Assembly (NCBI RefSeq): GCF_029946505.1
Contig: NZ_JARZHG010000035.1
Coordinates: 57,340 to 121,339, forward strand
DNA length: 64,000 bases
Source: Polyangium sp. y55x31
Lineage (GTDB): Bacteria; Myxococcota_A; Polyangia; Polyangiales; Polyangiaceae
Reading direction: 5' to 3'
This document shows, in pieces, positions 27,876 to 36,957 of the stretch. The position numbers and the translations under genes are program-made. Each line of letters opens with the position of its first letter. Positions within the stretch are counted from its first letter, which is position 1. The notes under the pieces were generated by a model. It did no database searches, was not told where the DNA came from, and was given only the letters and a program-made list of their open reading frames with translations.

Positions 27876-28904
27876 TCAGCCGAGGAGAGGGTGCAGCGGG
27901 ACGAACCCGAGGTAGGCCTTGGCCGCCAAGGGCTCGTCCGGCGCGAGGACGAGCTTGATCCCGAGCGTGGTCGAGACGGGGCTCGCCGCGCGATGCTCGG
28001 GCAGGGCGAGGCGCGCGTAGGGTGGAAATTGCAAAAGGGCGTCGCGTTTGTCCGATGTGCACACTCCCCGGGCGACGAGCTCGTCGAGGATCGGGCGCCA
28101 GCGAGGATCCCCGGGAGCGTGATGTAGTTCGAGGCCGAGCGTCGGTAGAACACGGTCGCTGATGTCCAGGTGAAAGCCCATCCGCGTGTTCGCGGGGACC
28201 ATGGCAGCGAGGAGCGGTTCGAGCTCTGGGCGCGCTCCGGGCCATTCGATCCGATCGAGATGAGCCGGGAGCTCGTCTCGGGGGATCGTCGCGACGAGGC
28301 GGAGCGCGTCGACGCCACGAGACGCGAGCGGCGCGACGTGGAGGACGCGGCCTCGGCGAGGCAATCGTCGGGCGAGGCGAGCTGCGGTGTCGAACGTCGC
28401 GCAAGGCAGCGGACGCCCGAGCAGGAGCGACGTCGCGCGATCGAGGATGTCGAGACAAACGGCGCGCCCGTGTTCGTCCTGCTCTTCCGGCGGCTGCTCG
28501 TCTCCGATGTGCCGCTCGATGCAGGGGAACGGGAGCGGCTGCGGCGCGACGACGGAATCGCCCCTCACGTCGAATTCGAGCCACAACGCCGGGACCTCGT
28601 CGTGGAGCAGCGACGCGGGCTCGGCCCACTCTGCGCAAAAATCGAACACGCCGCGCCACGCCCTCGATTCGAGCGCGGGAGCGTGTCGCAGGAAGGCCTG
28701 GGGGCCGCCCGAACGCGCGAGCAGATACATCAGGAAATCGACCCGAGGGTTTTCCTCGAGGCGGCATTCGAGGGCGATGCCGGACGCGGCCCTCGGCAAT
28801 CCTCGCGTGACGGCCTGGAGCGCGCTTCGGGCGGAGTCCGCGAGCAGCGCTCCCGGGAGGAGGGGCGCGACGAGGTCGAGCATCGCGTCGGGCGCGACGA
28901 TCAC
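27876..28904 (-). CDS. Unrecognised protein, 342 aa, coupled to LigA-like gene
   Basis: The GTG at 28904 overlaps the TGA of the upstream gene (GTGA), which fits translational coupling; an ATG at 28883 would be a shorter alternative. The product is soluble, Ala/Leu/Arg-rich, with recognisable blocks VDFLMYLLARSGGP, MGFHLDISDRVLPTLGLELHH, RWRPILDELVARGVCTSDKRDALLQFPPY and LGIKLVLAPDEPLAAKAYLGF. The last block reads like a beta-hairpin ending. No motif of a known enzyme class was recognised. It is the final gene of an operon that begins with a Ser/Thr kinase at 34881. Confidence 0.7.
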   Translation of the reverse strand: MIVAPDAMLDLVAPLLPGALLADSARSALQAVTRGLPRAASGIALECRLEENPRVDFLMYLLARSGGPQAFLRHAPALESRAWRGVFDFCAEWAEPASLLHDEVPALWLEFDVRGDSVVAPQPLPFPCIERHIGDEQPPEEQDEHGRAVCLDILDRATSLLLGRPLPCATFDTAARLARRLPRRGRVLHVAPLASRGVDALRLVATIPRDELPAHLDRIEWPGARPELEPLLAAMVPANTRMGFHLDISDRVLPTLGLELHHAPGDPRWRPILDELVARGVCTSDKRDALLQFPPYARLALPEHRAASPVSTTLGIKLVLAPDEPLAAKAYLGFVPLHPLLG

Positions 28905-29464
28905 GGGTTGCCCCGCTTCGGCACACTGCAAAGCTCGAAGCCGAGATGAAGGTTTTGTAGTTCCTCCCGCGCAGGACCCGCGCTTCCGTCCTCCCGCCGT
29001 GGATTGGCGTAGGTCCAGTAAACACCGCGGGGTGCATTCGATGGGAGGGCAAAACGCAAGGTGACCTTCTCTCCGCCGGGCGTGGTCTCCACTTGCCCGA
29101 TCTGCCCTCGAATGCGAGTCTCTCCCTGCCGCAACTCGCATCGCGTGAACGCGCCCCGGAGCTTGGTCCCGAAGACGGTGAGGAGAAGCTCGCCGTCCCT
29201 CGGCTCCCAGAAGAAGCCCGTGACCGTTTGTCGGCCGTAGACCCAGGGCAAGGGCGTCGGCGCGAGCAGCTCGGCGCGGAGCCTACGCCCAACGGGCTCG
29301 TTCGACAATGCATCGAGGAGGCGGCTCCGATCGCCCGACAGCAAGATCTCTTTCTCCTCCGCGGACAGCTCCTCCCGCTGGGATACGACCGCGACCGGAT
29401 CCCGCCGGTAAGCCTCCTGCATGTCCGGATCCTGCGCCAGGCTCATGATGAACGCGAGCAGCAT
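28901..29464 (-). CDS. LigA-like N-terminal domain protein, 187 aa
   Basis: The first 50 residues (MLLAFIMSLAQDPDMQEAYRRDP, then LSAEEKEILLSGDRSRLLDAL) match the pattern of the LigA superfamily, the small helical subunit or domain of protocatechuate 4,5-dioxygenase: helix, short loop, L-x-EE-x(2)-L-x-GD-x(3)L. No LigB-type catalytic partner is nearby, so the domain is probably reused for binding. The C-terminal 120 residues form a beta-rich unit (GRQTVTGFFWEPRDGELLLTVFG) of unknown type. It overlaps the following gene by 4 bases and follows the FG-GAP gene by 35 bp. Confidence 0.7.
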   Translation of the reverse strand: MLLAFIMSLAQDPDMQEAYRRDPVAVVSQREELSAEEKEILLSGDRSRLLDALSNEPVGRRLRAELLAPTPLPWVYGRQTVTGFFWEPRDGELLLTVFGTKLRGAFTRCELRQGETRIRGQIGQVETTPGGEKVTLRFALPSNAPRGVYWTYANPRREDGSAGPAREELQNLHLGFELCSVPKRGNP

Positions 29465-29499
29465 GTGTGCCTCCCACTCTGCCTCGAAGAAGCGAATCG

Positions 29500-31098
29500 T
29501 CAGCGCGCGTGATGGTAGAAGACGTAATTGGAATCCATCGTGCTCGCGAGGGCGATGTCCGGCTCCGGCGAATGCGTGTAGCGGACGCTGATCCGCTCGC
29601 CGGGCGCAAGGCGTCGCGCGAAGGAAATCCAGTTGTCGCCGGGGACCGCCACGTACGCGCCGCGGTCGAGGAGAGCTCCGTCACGACGTATTTCGCGGAT
29701 GTCCTCGACGAGCTGCGCCGAGAGCGTCAAACCCGCCTGCGGTTTTTCGATGGCGAAGGTCTCGACGGTCTCGGTGAGGGCGCTCCGATCGAGATCCGCC
29801 ACGGCAATCGCCTCGCCGACGCCGCACGTGCTGGAGGACCACGCGGGGGTCGGCTCGAAGGCGCGCGGCGTCCCGCGGAAGATGACGAGCGGCGCGCCAT
29901 ATCCGTAAAACTGCGGGCCCCATCGGCTCGCGAGCAGGTCGAGCGCGCCGTCGCCGTTCACGTCGGCGAGGCGGACGCCCGCGCCCCAGCCCGAGGTCTC
30001 CGAGGTCCAGATGGGATCGGCGCCGGAAAAAGGCCAGTAGGCCATCAGGCGCGAATCGCTGCCGATGCCGCTCGTGCAGCTCGCGGGTGGAGGGGGGCTC
30101 GGATGGACGTTGCCGACGTACGTGTGGGGCGTTCCAGGCGCACGCGCGGGCGCGAGATCGTCCGGCGGCAGGATGTCCTTGTAATGGTCGTTGTAAAACG
30201 TGACGATTCCCCGACGGCCGCCGATCGTCCCGACGTCGACGAAGAGCGGAAGGCCGTGCTCAATGCGAGCGGTCCAGGAGGCGCACGTATCGAGTTTTAC
30301 CTTGCCGCCCTCGTCGAGCGCTCCGCGATGAATCGGCAGCCCGCGCGCAGCGACGAGGAGGTCGAGGAGCCCATCCCCGTCGATGTCCGCGAATTTCGGG
30401 GTGAGGGCGTGCAACCGCTCGGCGGATTGCCACGCGGGCGTCGGGGACAGCCTGCCTCCGTGGTTCCCATAGATCCGCACGCGCCCGGGCTCGGTCTCGG
30501 ACTCGTCCTCGCGCTCGAAGGCCACCCCGACGGCGAGATCGAGGTCACCGTCGCCGTCGTAATCGCCGAGCGCGGCGCCGAAGCTCGAAAACGTGTCCGC
30601 CGTGCGAAAGCTGGGCGACCGTTCGAGGGTGCCCCCTCGGTTGTAATAGACCTTCGCGTACCCCGGCGTGTCCGCGTCGATCCAGGGCCCCACCGTGACC
30701 GCGACGTCGACGAACCCGTCGAGATCGATGTCACCCACGGCAATGCCGGCATGAAAGTCCTCGTCCTCGGAGGACCAGCTCGGCTCGCTCGGGAAGCCGC
30801 CCCGGCCGTCGTTGCGATACACGGTCACGGGGCGTTGCGCCAGGTCGTTCCCATTGGCGACGACGAGGTCCTTGAACCCGTCGCCGTCGATGTCCGCGAG
30901 GGCAACCCCGAGCGAATGCATTTCCTTGTTCGAGGAGCGATACCCCGGCTCCGTCGGATAGGGTGGCGCGGCGCGCTTAGATCCTTGCTCGGCGGTGCCT
31001 CCAGGCGAGGGCTCGCGAGGCGCCGTCCCGAAGAGGGCTCCTACGAGCGCGAAGCACACCATTCCGATCCCGATCCTGGTCGCGGTGCCCCATGCCAT
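29500..31098 (-). CDS. Exported FG-GAP/VCBS-repeat protein, 532 aa
   Basis: The N-terminus MAWGTATRIGIGMVCFALVGALFG is a signal peptide or anchor. Five clear FG-GAP/VCBS calcium-binding repeats follow: GVALADIDGDGFKDLVVANG (about residue 63), then GIAVGDIDLDGFVDVAVTVG, GAALGDYDGDGDLDLAVGV, FADIDGDGLLDLLVAARG and VRLADVNGDGALDLLASRWG, with a degenerate sixth. They should fold as an integrin-like propeller loading calcium. The C-terminal 100 residues form a beta-sandwich-like tail. Located 15 bp downstream of the kinase, so it may be an extracellular component of the same pathway. Confidence 0.83.
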   Translation of the reverse strand: MAWGTATRIGIGMVCFALVGALFGTAPREPSPGGTAEQGSKRAAPPYPTEPGYRSSNKEMHSLGVALADIDGDGFKDLVVANGNDLAQRPVTVYRNDGRGGFPSEPSWSSEDEDFHAGIAVGDIDLDGFVDVAVTVGPWIDADTPGYAKVYYNRGGTLERSPSFRTADTFSSFGAALGDYDGDGDLDLAVGVAFEREDESETEPGRVRIYGNHGGRLSPTPAWQSAERLHALTPKFADIDGDGLLDLLVAARGLPIHRGALDEGGKVKLDTCASWTARIEHGLPLFVDVGTIGGRRGIVTFYNDHYKDILPPDDLAPARAPGTPHTYVGNVHPSPPPPASCTSGIGSDSRLMAYWPFSGADPIWTSETSGWGAGVRLADVNGDGALDLLASRWGPQFYGYGAPLVIFRGTPRAFEPTPAWSSSTCGVGEAIAVADLDRSALTETVETFAIEKPQAGLTLSAQLVEDIREIRRDGALLDRGAYVAVPGDNWISFARRLAPGERISVRYTHSPEPDIALASTMDSNYVFYHHAR

Positions 31099-31113
31099 TG
31101 CTGTCGCTCCCCC

Positions 31114-34100
31114 TCATTCCGGCGCTTCGATCCAAAGGCCGGGCGCGAAGATCGCGGCCCAGCGATCGGGCCGACGCACGCCTCGTTGCTCCATGACCGT
31201 ATCCGCGACGGCCACGAGCGCGCGCCCGGAATCGCCGCCGGAGAGCTCGCCCTTGCGGCGGCGCGCGCACGCTGCGTGAAGCGCCATTTCGGCCTCGTCG
31301 AAGCCACGAATGGCGACGTCGAGCTGGGCGAGGGCCTCGTCCTCACGCCCATGGAGCCTTGCTGCGGCGGCCCGCAGCAAGGCCGCGGAGGGAGCGGCAT
31401 CCGCGCGGATCTCATGCTCGAGCCGCGACGCAATACGTTCGGCTTCCCGCGCGAGCTGCGCGCGGCGGCGGGGGGGCGCGTCCGCGGCAATGGCAAGGGC
31501 GGTGCGCGCGCGGAGGAAAAGCATGTCGATCCGGGACGGCTGCACGCGGAGCTGTTGCGACCTGACGATGGCGCCCCACGCTTGCAGGACGCGCCTTCGG
31601 GCCATGGCGGCGCGGCCTTCGTAAAGGTCCGCATACGCCTCGATCCGGAGCGCGTACATGTGCTGCACGTGCATGCCGCCGCGGGTCCAGGACGCGACGC
31701 CCTCGCGTACACGGCGGCGCGCCTCCTCGACGTCGTCGGCGGCGATTCGTGTCACCGCGGAAGCGCTCGACGCGCTGATCGCCGCAAAAAGATTGCCGAG
31801 CGACGTGGCCTCGCGATGCCAGGCCGCGGTGCGCTCGGCGAGCTCCTCCAGGCGGCCCATGGCGTCGAGGGCGATGACGGCGACGACGTGCGCCATGTTG
31901 TGGTACATCGCGAGATCGAGCCTCCGGCTGCGGAGGTGGCGGCCGATGGCGTCATAACGATCGAGCGCCGCTCGCCAGCGCCCTTCGATCATGGTGGTCG
32001 CGGCGCCGTACATGGTGACGGTCTCCAGGACATCGGGATCGTCGCAGCCGCTCGCGATTTCCGCTGCCCGCGCGAGGAGGCGCGCCCCCTCGGCCACCGC
32101 GGACGGGCCGCCTTGCAGGAGCGACAATTGCGCATACGTGCCGAGCGCCTGGGCAATACGCGCGGGTTCGCCGGCGTCGAGCGCGAGACCGAGGCCGCGT
32201 ATCAAAAACGCGCACGATCGCAGCGGATCGACGTCCGTCAGAGCCATGCTCACCGCCATGCAAACGTCGATCCGGGCGAGCACGGCCGGATCGACGTGGG
32301 CAGCGTCGTGAGGTTGGAAATCGTAGCCACGACGCCGAATTCGAAGAATTCCCCGGAAGGCCATCATGGCGACGCTGGCGGTCGTCCTGGGCGGACGCAG
32401 GCCGAGGCCGGGGAGGAATGTCGAGAGGACACGGTTGCCCTCGTCCAGGTGCCCGCCTACGAAAAGTTGCTCGATCGCGCGACGTCGCAAATCGAGCGCC
32501 TCGCGGGGGGGCGCGCCGTCGGCGCATGCGAGGTAGAGCTCGGCCGCATCCCGGCACCGGCCCGCGTGCGCCAGCGCGTGGGCGCGACGAACCTTGAGCT
32601 CGTGCGTGTTCTCCGGGGTATCCGCAGGCCCTCCGCGCCCCCAGTCGAGCGCGAGCGCGTAGAGCTCGGCCGCGTGGGCGAAGGCCAATGCTTCGTTCGC
32701 CCTGTCGGCCGCGGTGGTCGCGTAATGGGCCGCCTTGTATCTCTCTCCAGCACTCTGGAAATGCATCGCGAGCTCCTCCGGTTCGACCTCGGGCGACGTC
32801 TCCAGCACGGAAGCCAACCGCTGATGTCGCGCGGCGAGCGCCTCGACGTCGAGCGTGGCGAGGATCGCGTCGCGGAGACGATCATGGGAGACCTCGCAGC
32901 CCGGGCGCTCATGCACGCTGCATACCCTGAGGAGCCCCGCCGAGCGCAGCGGCGTCAGGTAAGCGAGCGCTTCGTCGGCGAGCTCGGCCGCCGCGAATGC
33001 GATGTCCTGTTCGAGCGGGCGCCCCGCGACCGCCACGATTTCGAGGAGGCGCCTCGACGGCGCGGGCGCCGCGCTGAGCCTCTCCCGCATGGCCTCACGC
33101 AGATCGACGCGCGGCACGGCGCGTGGCCCCGCCGCGCGGACATGCCGCGCGAGCTCCTCGATGGAGAAGGGATTGCCCTCCGATTCTCGCACGATCGCCA
33201 GCGCCGTCGCGTCGTGTGCCGAGGGCCCGAGCCGATCCATTGCGAGCGCGATCGCCTGCTCGTGTGTGAGCGGCCCGAGGTCCACGTCGTGGAGCCGGAT
33301 CCGGCCCGCCGCGGCGGCGACGAGCTGCCCGAAGCGCGACACGAATACGCTCGGTTCGACATCGTCGCTCCGGTGACAGGCGAGCAAGAGCATCGGCGGC
33401 GCGTCGGGCGGGGAAAGGAGCTCGAAGAGGAGCTCGGCGCTGTCGACGTCGCCCCATTGCAAGTCGTCGATGCAGAGCACGAGCGGGCCACGCGCGGCGA
33501 GGCGCCGGAGGAGGTCCTTGAGCGCCTGAAATGCGCGAATGCGCGCCCTGGGCGGGTCGATGACCTCCGCTCGCTCTTCCGCCGGAGCGGGGTCGATGAG
33601 CCCGAGCACCGGGAAGATTCGCTCGAGGTCCTCTAGATTCGGCGGAACCAGGGATTGCGCTTCCTCCCGCGGGAGGTTTTTCACGTACCGCGCGAGCGCG
33701 TCGACGAGGCTATCGAGCGCCTTGTAGGGCACCGATTCGCGGTCGTGGCAGCGGCCACGAAGGACGATGGCTCCTTCCCAGCGAGGGAGCGCCGCGAGGA
33801 ACGTCGACGCGAGCGCGCTTTTTCCCACGCCGGACGCGCCCGAGAGCCGGACGAGCACCGCACGGCCGGCCGAGCTCTCCCGGAATGCCTCGAAGAGCGC
33901 CGCCATTTCGCGTTCACGCCCGACGAGCGCGTGCCGTTGCCGGATCTCGACGAGCCGGGGATGCACCTCGGCGGGCGCCCCCGTCACCTTGAGCCGGCCG
34001 GCGATCTCCTCGTCCGACGGTCGCATCCTCGGATCGCTCCGGAGCAAAGCCAGGCAAAGCTCCTCGAGATCCTCGGGGACGTGCTCGGCGACGAGCGACG

Positions 34101-34881
34101 GGGGAATCGGGCGGGTCGTGAGCTTCGCGCAAAGGACGTCCTCCACGCTGCCCTCGAACGGGAGGCGCCCCGCGAGCGCCTCGTAAAGCATCACGCCGAC
34201 GCTGTACCAATCGCTTTCGCGGCTGCCCGGCTCGCCCACGATCTGCTCGGGCGCCATGTACGCAGGCGTGCCGACGATGCCCTCGTGCAGGGACGAAAGA
34301 TCGCCGGACGGCGAAGGCGAGAGCTCCCGCGCGAGCCCGAAATCGAGGATCACGACCCTGTCGGCGTTCGTGAGGAGCACATTCGAGGGCTTCAGATCCA
34401 GGTGCAATACGTCGGCGGCGTGGAGCGCGCGGACGCCACGCACGAGGCGGGAGAAGACGAACCGGAGGCGCGCGGAGTCGAGCGGGCGCGCGTCCGCGCG
34501 CGGGGCGGCTCGCTCCTCGACGTCGCGGGGAGGCTTGCGCCGTACGATCGACGCGGAGAGGTCGCCCGTGCGGCCGGGTACGAAGCCGCTCAGCAAATGT
34601 TCGCCTTCGACGAACTCCATCGAGAGCGCCCAGCGGCCCTCGTCGTAGATGAGCTCGTGGAGCATCACGAGGTTCGGGTGCGTGATGTCCGCGAGCACGC
34701 GGAACTCCTGCTTGAAGCGGAGCAGCGCCGCCGCGTCGTCCTGATAGAGGACCTTGAGGGCCACCCGCGCGCCGTACCGGAGGTCGATCGCTTCGTAGAC
34801 GACGCCGAACCCGCCGGCGCCGAGGCGGCGGAGGATCGAGAATCGTTCGCTCGATTGGTTCTCCTTGCGTGGAGCGCCCAT
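31114..34881 (-). CDS. Ser/Thr protein kinase-AAA ATPase-TPR protein with non-RD catalytic loop
   Basis: A 1255-residue PknK-like protein. Kinase domain: Gly-loop LGAGGFGVVYEA (residues 20-31), catalytic Lys43, HLDLKPSN (residues 159-166, Leu where most kinases have Arg), DFG at 179-181 and GTPAYMAPEQ at 203-212. A predicted AAA/STAND ATPase follows with Walker A SGASGVGKSA (Lys353) and Walker B LVLCIDDLQW (about 467-475). The last 600 residues are helical TPR-like repeats. Such fusions usually sense and integrate signals and phosphorylate partners. It heads a four-gene operon and is divergent from the FHA/sigma-54 activator across about 170 bp. No transmembrane helix is present. Confidence 0.87.
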   Translation of the reverse strand: MGAPRKENQSSERFSILRRLGAGGFGVVYEAIDLRYGARVALKVLYQDDAAALLRFKQEFRVLADITHPNLVMLHELIYDEGRWALSMEFVEGEHLLSGFVPGRTGDLSASIVRRKPPRDVEERAAPRADARPLDSARLRFVFSRLVRGVRALHAADVLHLDLKPSNVLLTNADRVVILDFGLARELSPSPSGDLSSLHEGIVGTPAYMAPEQIVGEPGSRESDWYSVGVMLYEALAGRLPFEGSVEDVLCAKLTTRPIPPSLVAEHVPEDLEELCLALLRSDPRMRPSDEEIAGRLKVTGAPAEVHPRLVEIRQRHALVGREREMAALFEAFRESSAGRAVLVRLSGASGVGKSALASTFLAALPRWEGAIVLRGRCHDRESVPYKALDSLVDALARYVKNLPREEAQSLVPPNLEDLERIFPVLGLIDPAPAEERAEVIDPPRARIRAFQALKDLLRRLAARGPLVLCIDDLQWGDVDSAELLFELLSPPDAPPMLLLACHRSDDVEPSVFVSRFGQLVAAAAGRIRLHDVDLGPLTHEQAIALAMDRLGPSAHDATALAIVRESEGNPFSIEELARHVRAAGPRAVPRVDLREAMRERLSAAPAPSRRLLEIVAVAGRPLEQDIAFAAAELADEALAYLTPLRSAGLLRVCSVHERPGCEVSHDRLRDAILATLDVEALAARHQRLASVLETSPEVEPEELAMHFQSAGERYKAAHYATTAADRANEALAFAHAAELYALALDWGRGGPADTPENTHELKVRRAHALAHAGRCRDAAELYLACADGAPPREALDLRRRAIEQLFVGGHLDEGNRVLSTFLPGLGLRPPRTTASVAMMAFRGILRIRRRGYDFQPHDAAHVDPAVLARIDVCMAVSMALTDVDPLRSCAFLIRGLGLALDAGEPARIAQALGTYAQLSLLQGGPSAVAEGARLLARAAEIASGCDDPDVLETVTMYGAATTMIEGRWRAALDRYDAIGRHLRSRRLDLAMYHNMAHVVAVIALDAMGRLEELAERTAAWHREATSLGNLFAAISASSASAVTRIAADDVEEARRRVREGVASWTRGGMHVQHMYALRIEAYADLYEGRAAMARRRVLQAWGAIVRSQQLRVQPSRIDMLFLRARTALAIAADAPPRRRAQLAREAERIASRLEHEIRADAAPSAALLRAAAARLHGREDEALAQLDVAIRGFDEAEMALHAACARRRKGELSGGDSGRALVAVADTVMEQRGVRRPDRWAAIFAPGLWIEAPE

Positions 34882-35049
34882 GATGTCCGTGGCGAGGAAG
34901 CGCGGCGCCTCGCGCCCTCATGGAGTCGGGGAGGTCGTTCGGCATCCGGAGCCTGCCACGAATTTCTCGCGGCCACGTCAGTCGGCTCGGCGGGCTTACT
35001 TCGCCCATCGACCCGCGTCCGAGGATCCACAAGATTGCAGGACACCAAC
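34882..35049. promoter_or_regulatory. Divergent promoter region, kinase operon / sigma-54 activator
   Basis: 168 bp between two divergent signalling genes. The stretch TGCCACGAATTTCTCGC near 34958 is a poor match to a -24/-12 sigma-54 promoter (consensus TGGCAC-N5-TTGC), so no element is claimed. Both promoters should lie here. Confidence 0.4.
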
Positions 35050-36957
35050 ATGGGTTCACGCGCAGCGCAGATCACCGAGACCATGCCTCTCCCGCCGGGC
35101 GGACGCGAGGTCGGCGCAGCCATGAGGCAGGCGCGCAAATGGCCGACCTTGCTCGTTTATCATCGCGACGGCACCGAGCTCGTCGAGCTCCGGCCCGGCG
35201 TCGGGCAGGTCATCGGGCGGACGTCCCCGTCCGAGGTGCAAATCGACGACGATAGTTTGTCGCGCCAGCACGCTTGTTTCACGCTGCTCGAGAGCGGGGG
35301 CGTGCGCGTCGAAGATCTCGGCTCGCTGAACGGCACGTGGGTGCAGGGCGAGCGGGTGACGGAGGGCGTCGCGCGAATCGGCGACGAGGTGATGCTGGGG
35401 CGCGTGATCATCACGATCGGCGAGCGCGCGCCGGAGGCGAGCCTGCTCCCCGGGCTCCTGAGTTTCGAGCGGCTGCGGAGCACGCTCGAAGACGAGGTCG
35501 TGCGGGCGCGGTTTTTCGGGCGCAGCGCCGCGATTCTGATGGTGCGGGCCGGCGGCCGCGAGAGCGTGCACGTGAGCCGGTGGCTCTCGCGCGTGCAAGC
35601 CGAGCTGCGGCCCATCGACAAGGTGGGCCTGTACAGCCTCGACGCCGTGGCCGTGCTCTTGCCCGAAGCGACGCTCGGTGTCGCCTGCGACATCGCGCAT
35701 AAAATCAGCGAGCCCAAGGAGGGCGGCCCCACGCTGCTCGTGGGCGTGGCCGCTTCGCCGGAGACCGCGACGTCCGCGGAAAAGCTCCTCGAAGGCTGCC
35801 GCGCGGCCCTGCAACGCGCGGCGTCCGGGCGGCCGGTGCATTCGATGCCGGGCGGCCCGTGGACGTGGGGAGGTCCGTCGGGACAGACCCCGACGGGCGA
35901 GCAGCCCGTGGTGGAGAGCGCGGCCATGCGCCAGGTCTTCATGACGGTCGCGCGGCTCGCTCGCTCCTCGATCCCGGTGCTTTTGCAGGGGGAGACGGGC
36001 ACGGGCAAAGAGGTGATCGCGCGGGCCCTGCACGAGCAGAGCGCCCGGCATGCTCGTCCGATGGTATGCGTGAACTGCGGGGCCATTCCGCAGCAGCTCG
36101 TCGAGAGCACGCTGTTCGGGTACGAGCGCGGCGCGTTCACGGGAGCGGTTCAGCAGCAAAAAGGCATCTTCGAGGCCGCCGAGGGCGGGACGGTGTTCCT
36201 CGACGAGGTCGGCGAGCTACCGCTCGCGGCGCAGGCAGCGCTCCTGCGCGTGCTCGAGACGAGGCGCGTGGCGCGCGTGGGCTCGACGAAGGAAATCGAC
36301 GTCGACGTACGGCTCATCGCGGCGACGCACCGGGATCTCGAGGCGATGGCGACGTCCGGCAGCTTTCGATTGGATCTCCTGTTCCGCCTGAACACGATGA
36401 CGCTCGACATTCCGCCGCTCCGGGAGCGCGTGGAGGAAATCGAGCCGCTCGCGATGCGCTTCCTCGAGCTCGCCAACCAGGCGAACGAGCGCAGAATCCA
36501 GCGCATCCAGCCCGACGCGCTCGCGCTTTTGCGGAGTTATCCGTGGTCGGGCAACGTGAGGGAGCTGCGCAATGCGATCGAGCGGGCCGTGGTCATCGCG
36601 GAGGGGGATTCGATCTCGGTGCACGACCTGCCCGAGCGCGTGCGCGCGCAGGGGCGGATCGGCTCGCACGCGGCGAAGGAGGTGATCGTCGCGTCCGCGG
36701 AGCCCGCCCCGGCGAACGACGCAGGCGGGCTCCGCTCGCGAATGCAGAATTACGAGGCGCAGGTCATCGTGGAGGCGCTCCGGGCGTGCCAGTGGAACCA
36801 GACGGAGGCGGCGCGCAAGCTCGAAATGCCGCTCCGGACCCTGGTGCACCGCATGAAGGTGCTCGGCATCAAAAAGCTCGGGTTCGGGACGGCCGAGCCG
36901 CCCTCGCAACCGCACCCGGGAGGCGAGAGCGGGAGCGACGACGAACTGGATGAATGA
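35050..36957 (+). CDS. FHA-domain sigma-54-dependent transcriptional activator
   Basis: A 635-residue enhancer-binding protein. FHA domain at about residues 30-125 (VIGRTSPSEVQIDDDSLSRQH and LGSLNGTWVQG) recognises phosphothreonine. Residues about 135-260 resemble a degenerate GGDEF-like region. The AAA domain has Walker A GETGTGKE (Lys320), the sigma-54 contact loop GAFTGA (361-366) and Walker B GGTVFLDEVGEL (379-390). A Fis-type helix-turn-helix lies near the C-terminus (NQTEAARKLEMPLRTLVHRM). FHA-linked activators in myxobacteria are typically controlled by Ser/Thr kinases; the divergent kinase is the obvious candidate (inference). Its last codons overlap the convergent histidine kinase gene by 89 bp. 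Confidence 0.9.
   Translation: MGSRAAQITETMPLPPGGREVGAAMRQARKWPTLLVYHRDGTELVELRPGVGQVIGRTSPSEVQIDDDSLSRQHACFTLLESGGVRVEDLGSLNGTWVQGERVTEGVARIGDEVMLGRVIITIGERAPEASLLPGLLSFERLRSTLEDEVVRARFFGRSAAILMVRAGGRESVHVSRWLSRVQAELRPIDKVGLYSLDAVAVLLPEATLGVACDIAHKISEPKEGGPTLLVGVAASPETATSAEKLLEGCRAALQRAASGRPVHSMPGGPWTWGGPSGQTPTGEQPVVESAAMRQVFMTVARLARSSIPVLLQGETGTGKEVIARALHEQSARHARPMVCVNCGAIPQQLVESTLFGYERGAFTGAVQQQKGIFEAAEGGTVFLDEVGELPLAAQAALLRVLETRRVARVGSTKEIDVDVRLIAATHRDLEAMATSGSFRLDLLFRLNTMTLDIPPLRERVEEIEPLAMRFLELANQANERRIQRIQPDALALLRSYPWSGNVRELRNAIERAVVIAEGDSISVHDLPERVRAQGRIGSHAAKEVIVASAEPAPANDAGGLRSRMQNYEAQVIVEALRACQWNQTEAARKLEMPLRTLVHRMKVLGIKKLGFGTAEPPSQPHPGGESGSDDELDE

Noticed and set aside
29467..33636. 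1389-codon open frame on the plus strand
   Set aside because: Antisense to the FG-GAP and kinase/ATPase genes, with no domain motifs and a skewed Arg/Gly/Glu composition.
34955..34975. Possible -24/-12 sigma-54 promoter
   Set aside because: The GG and GC core dinucleotides do not both match at the required spacing.
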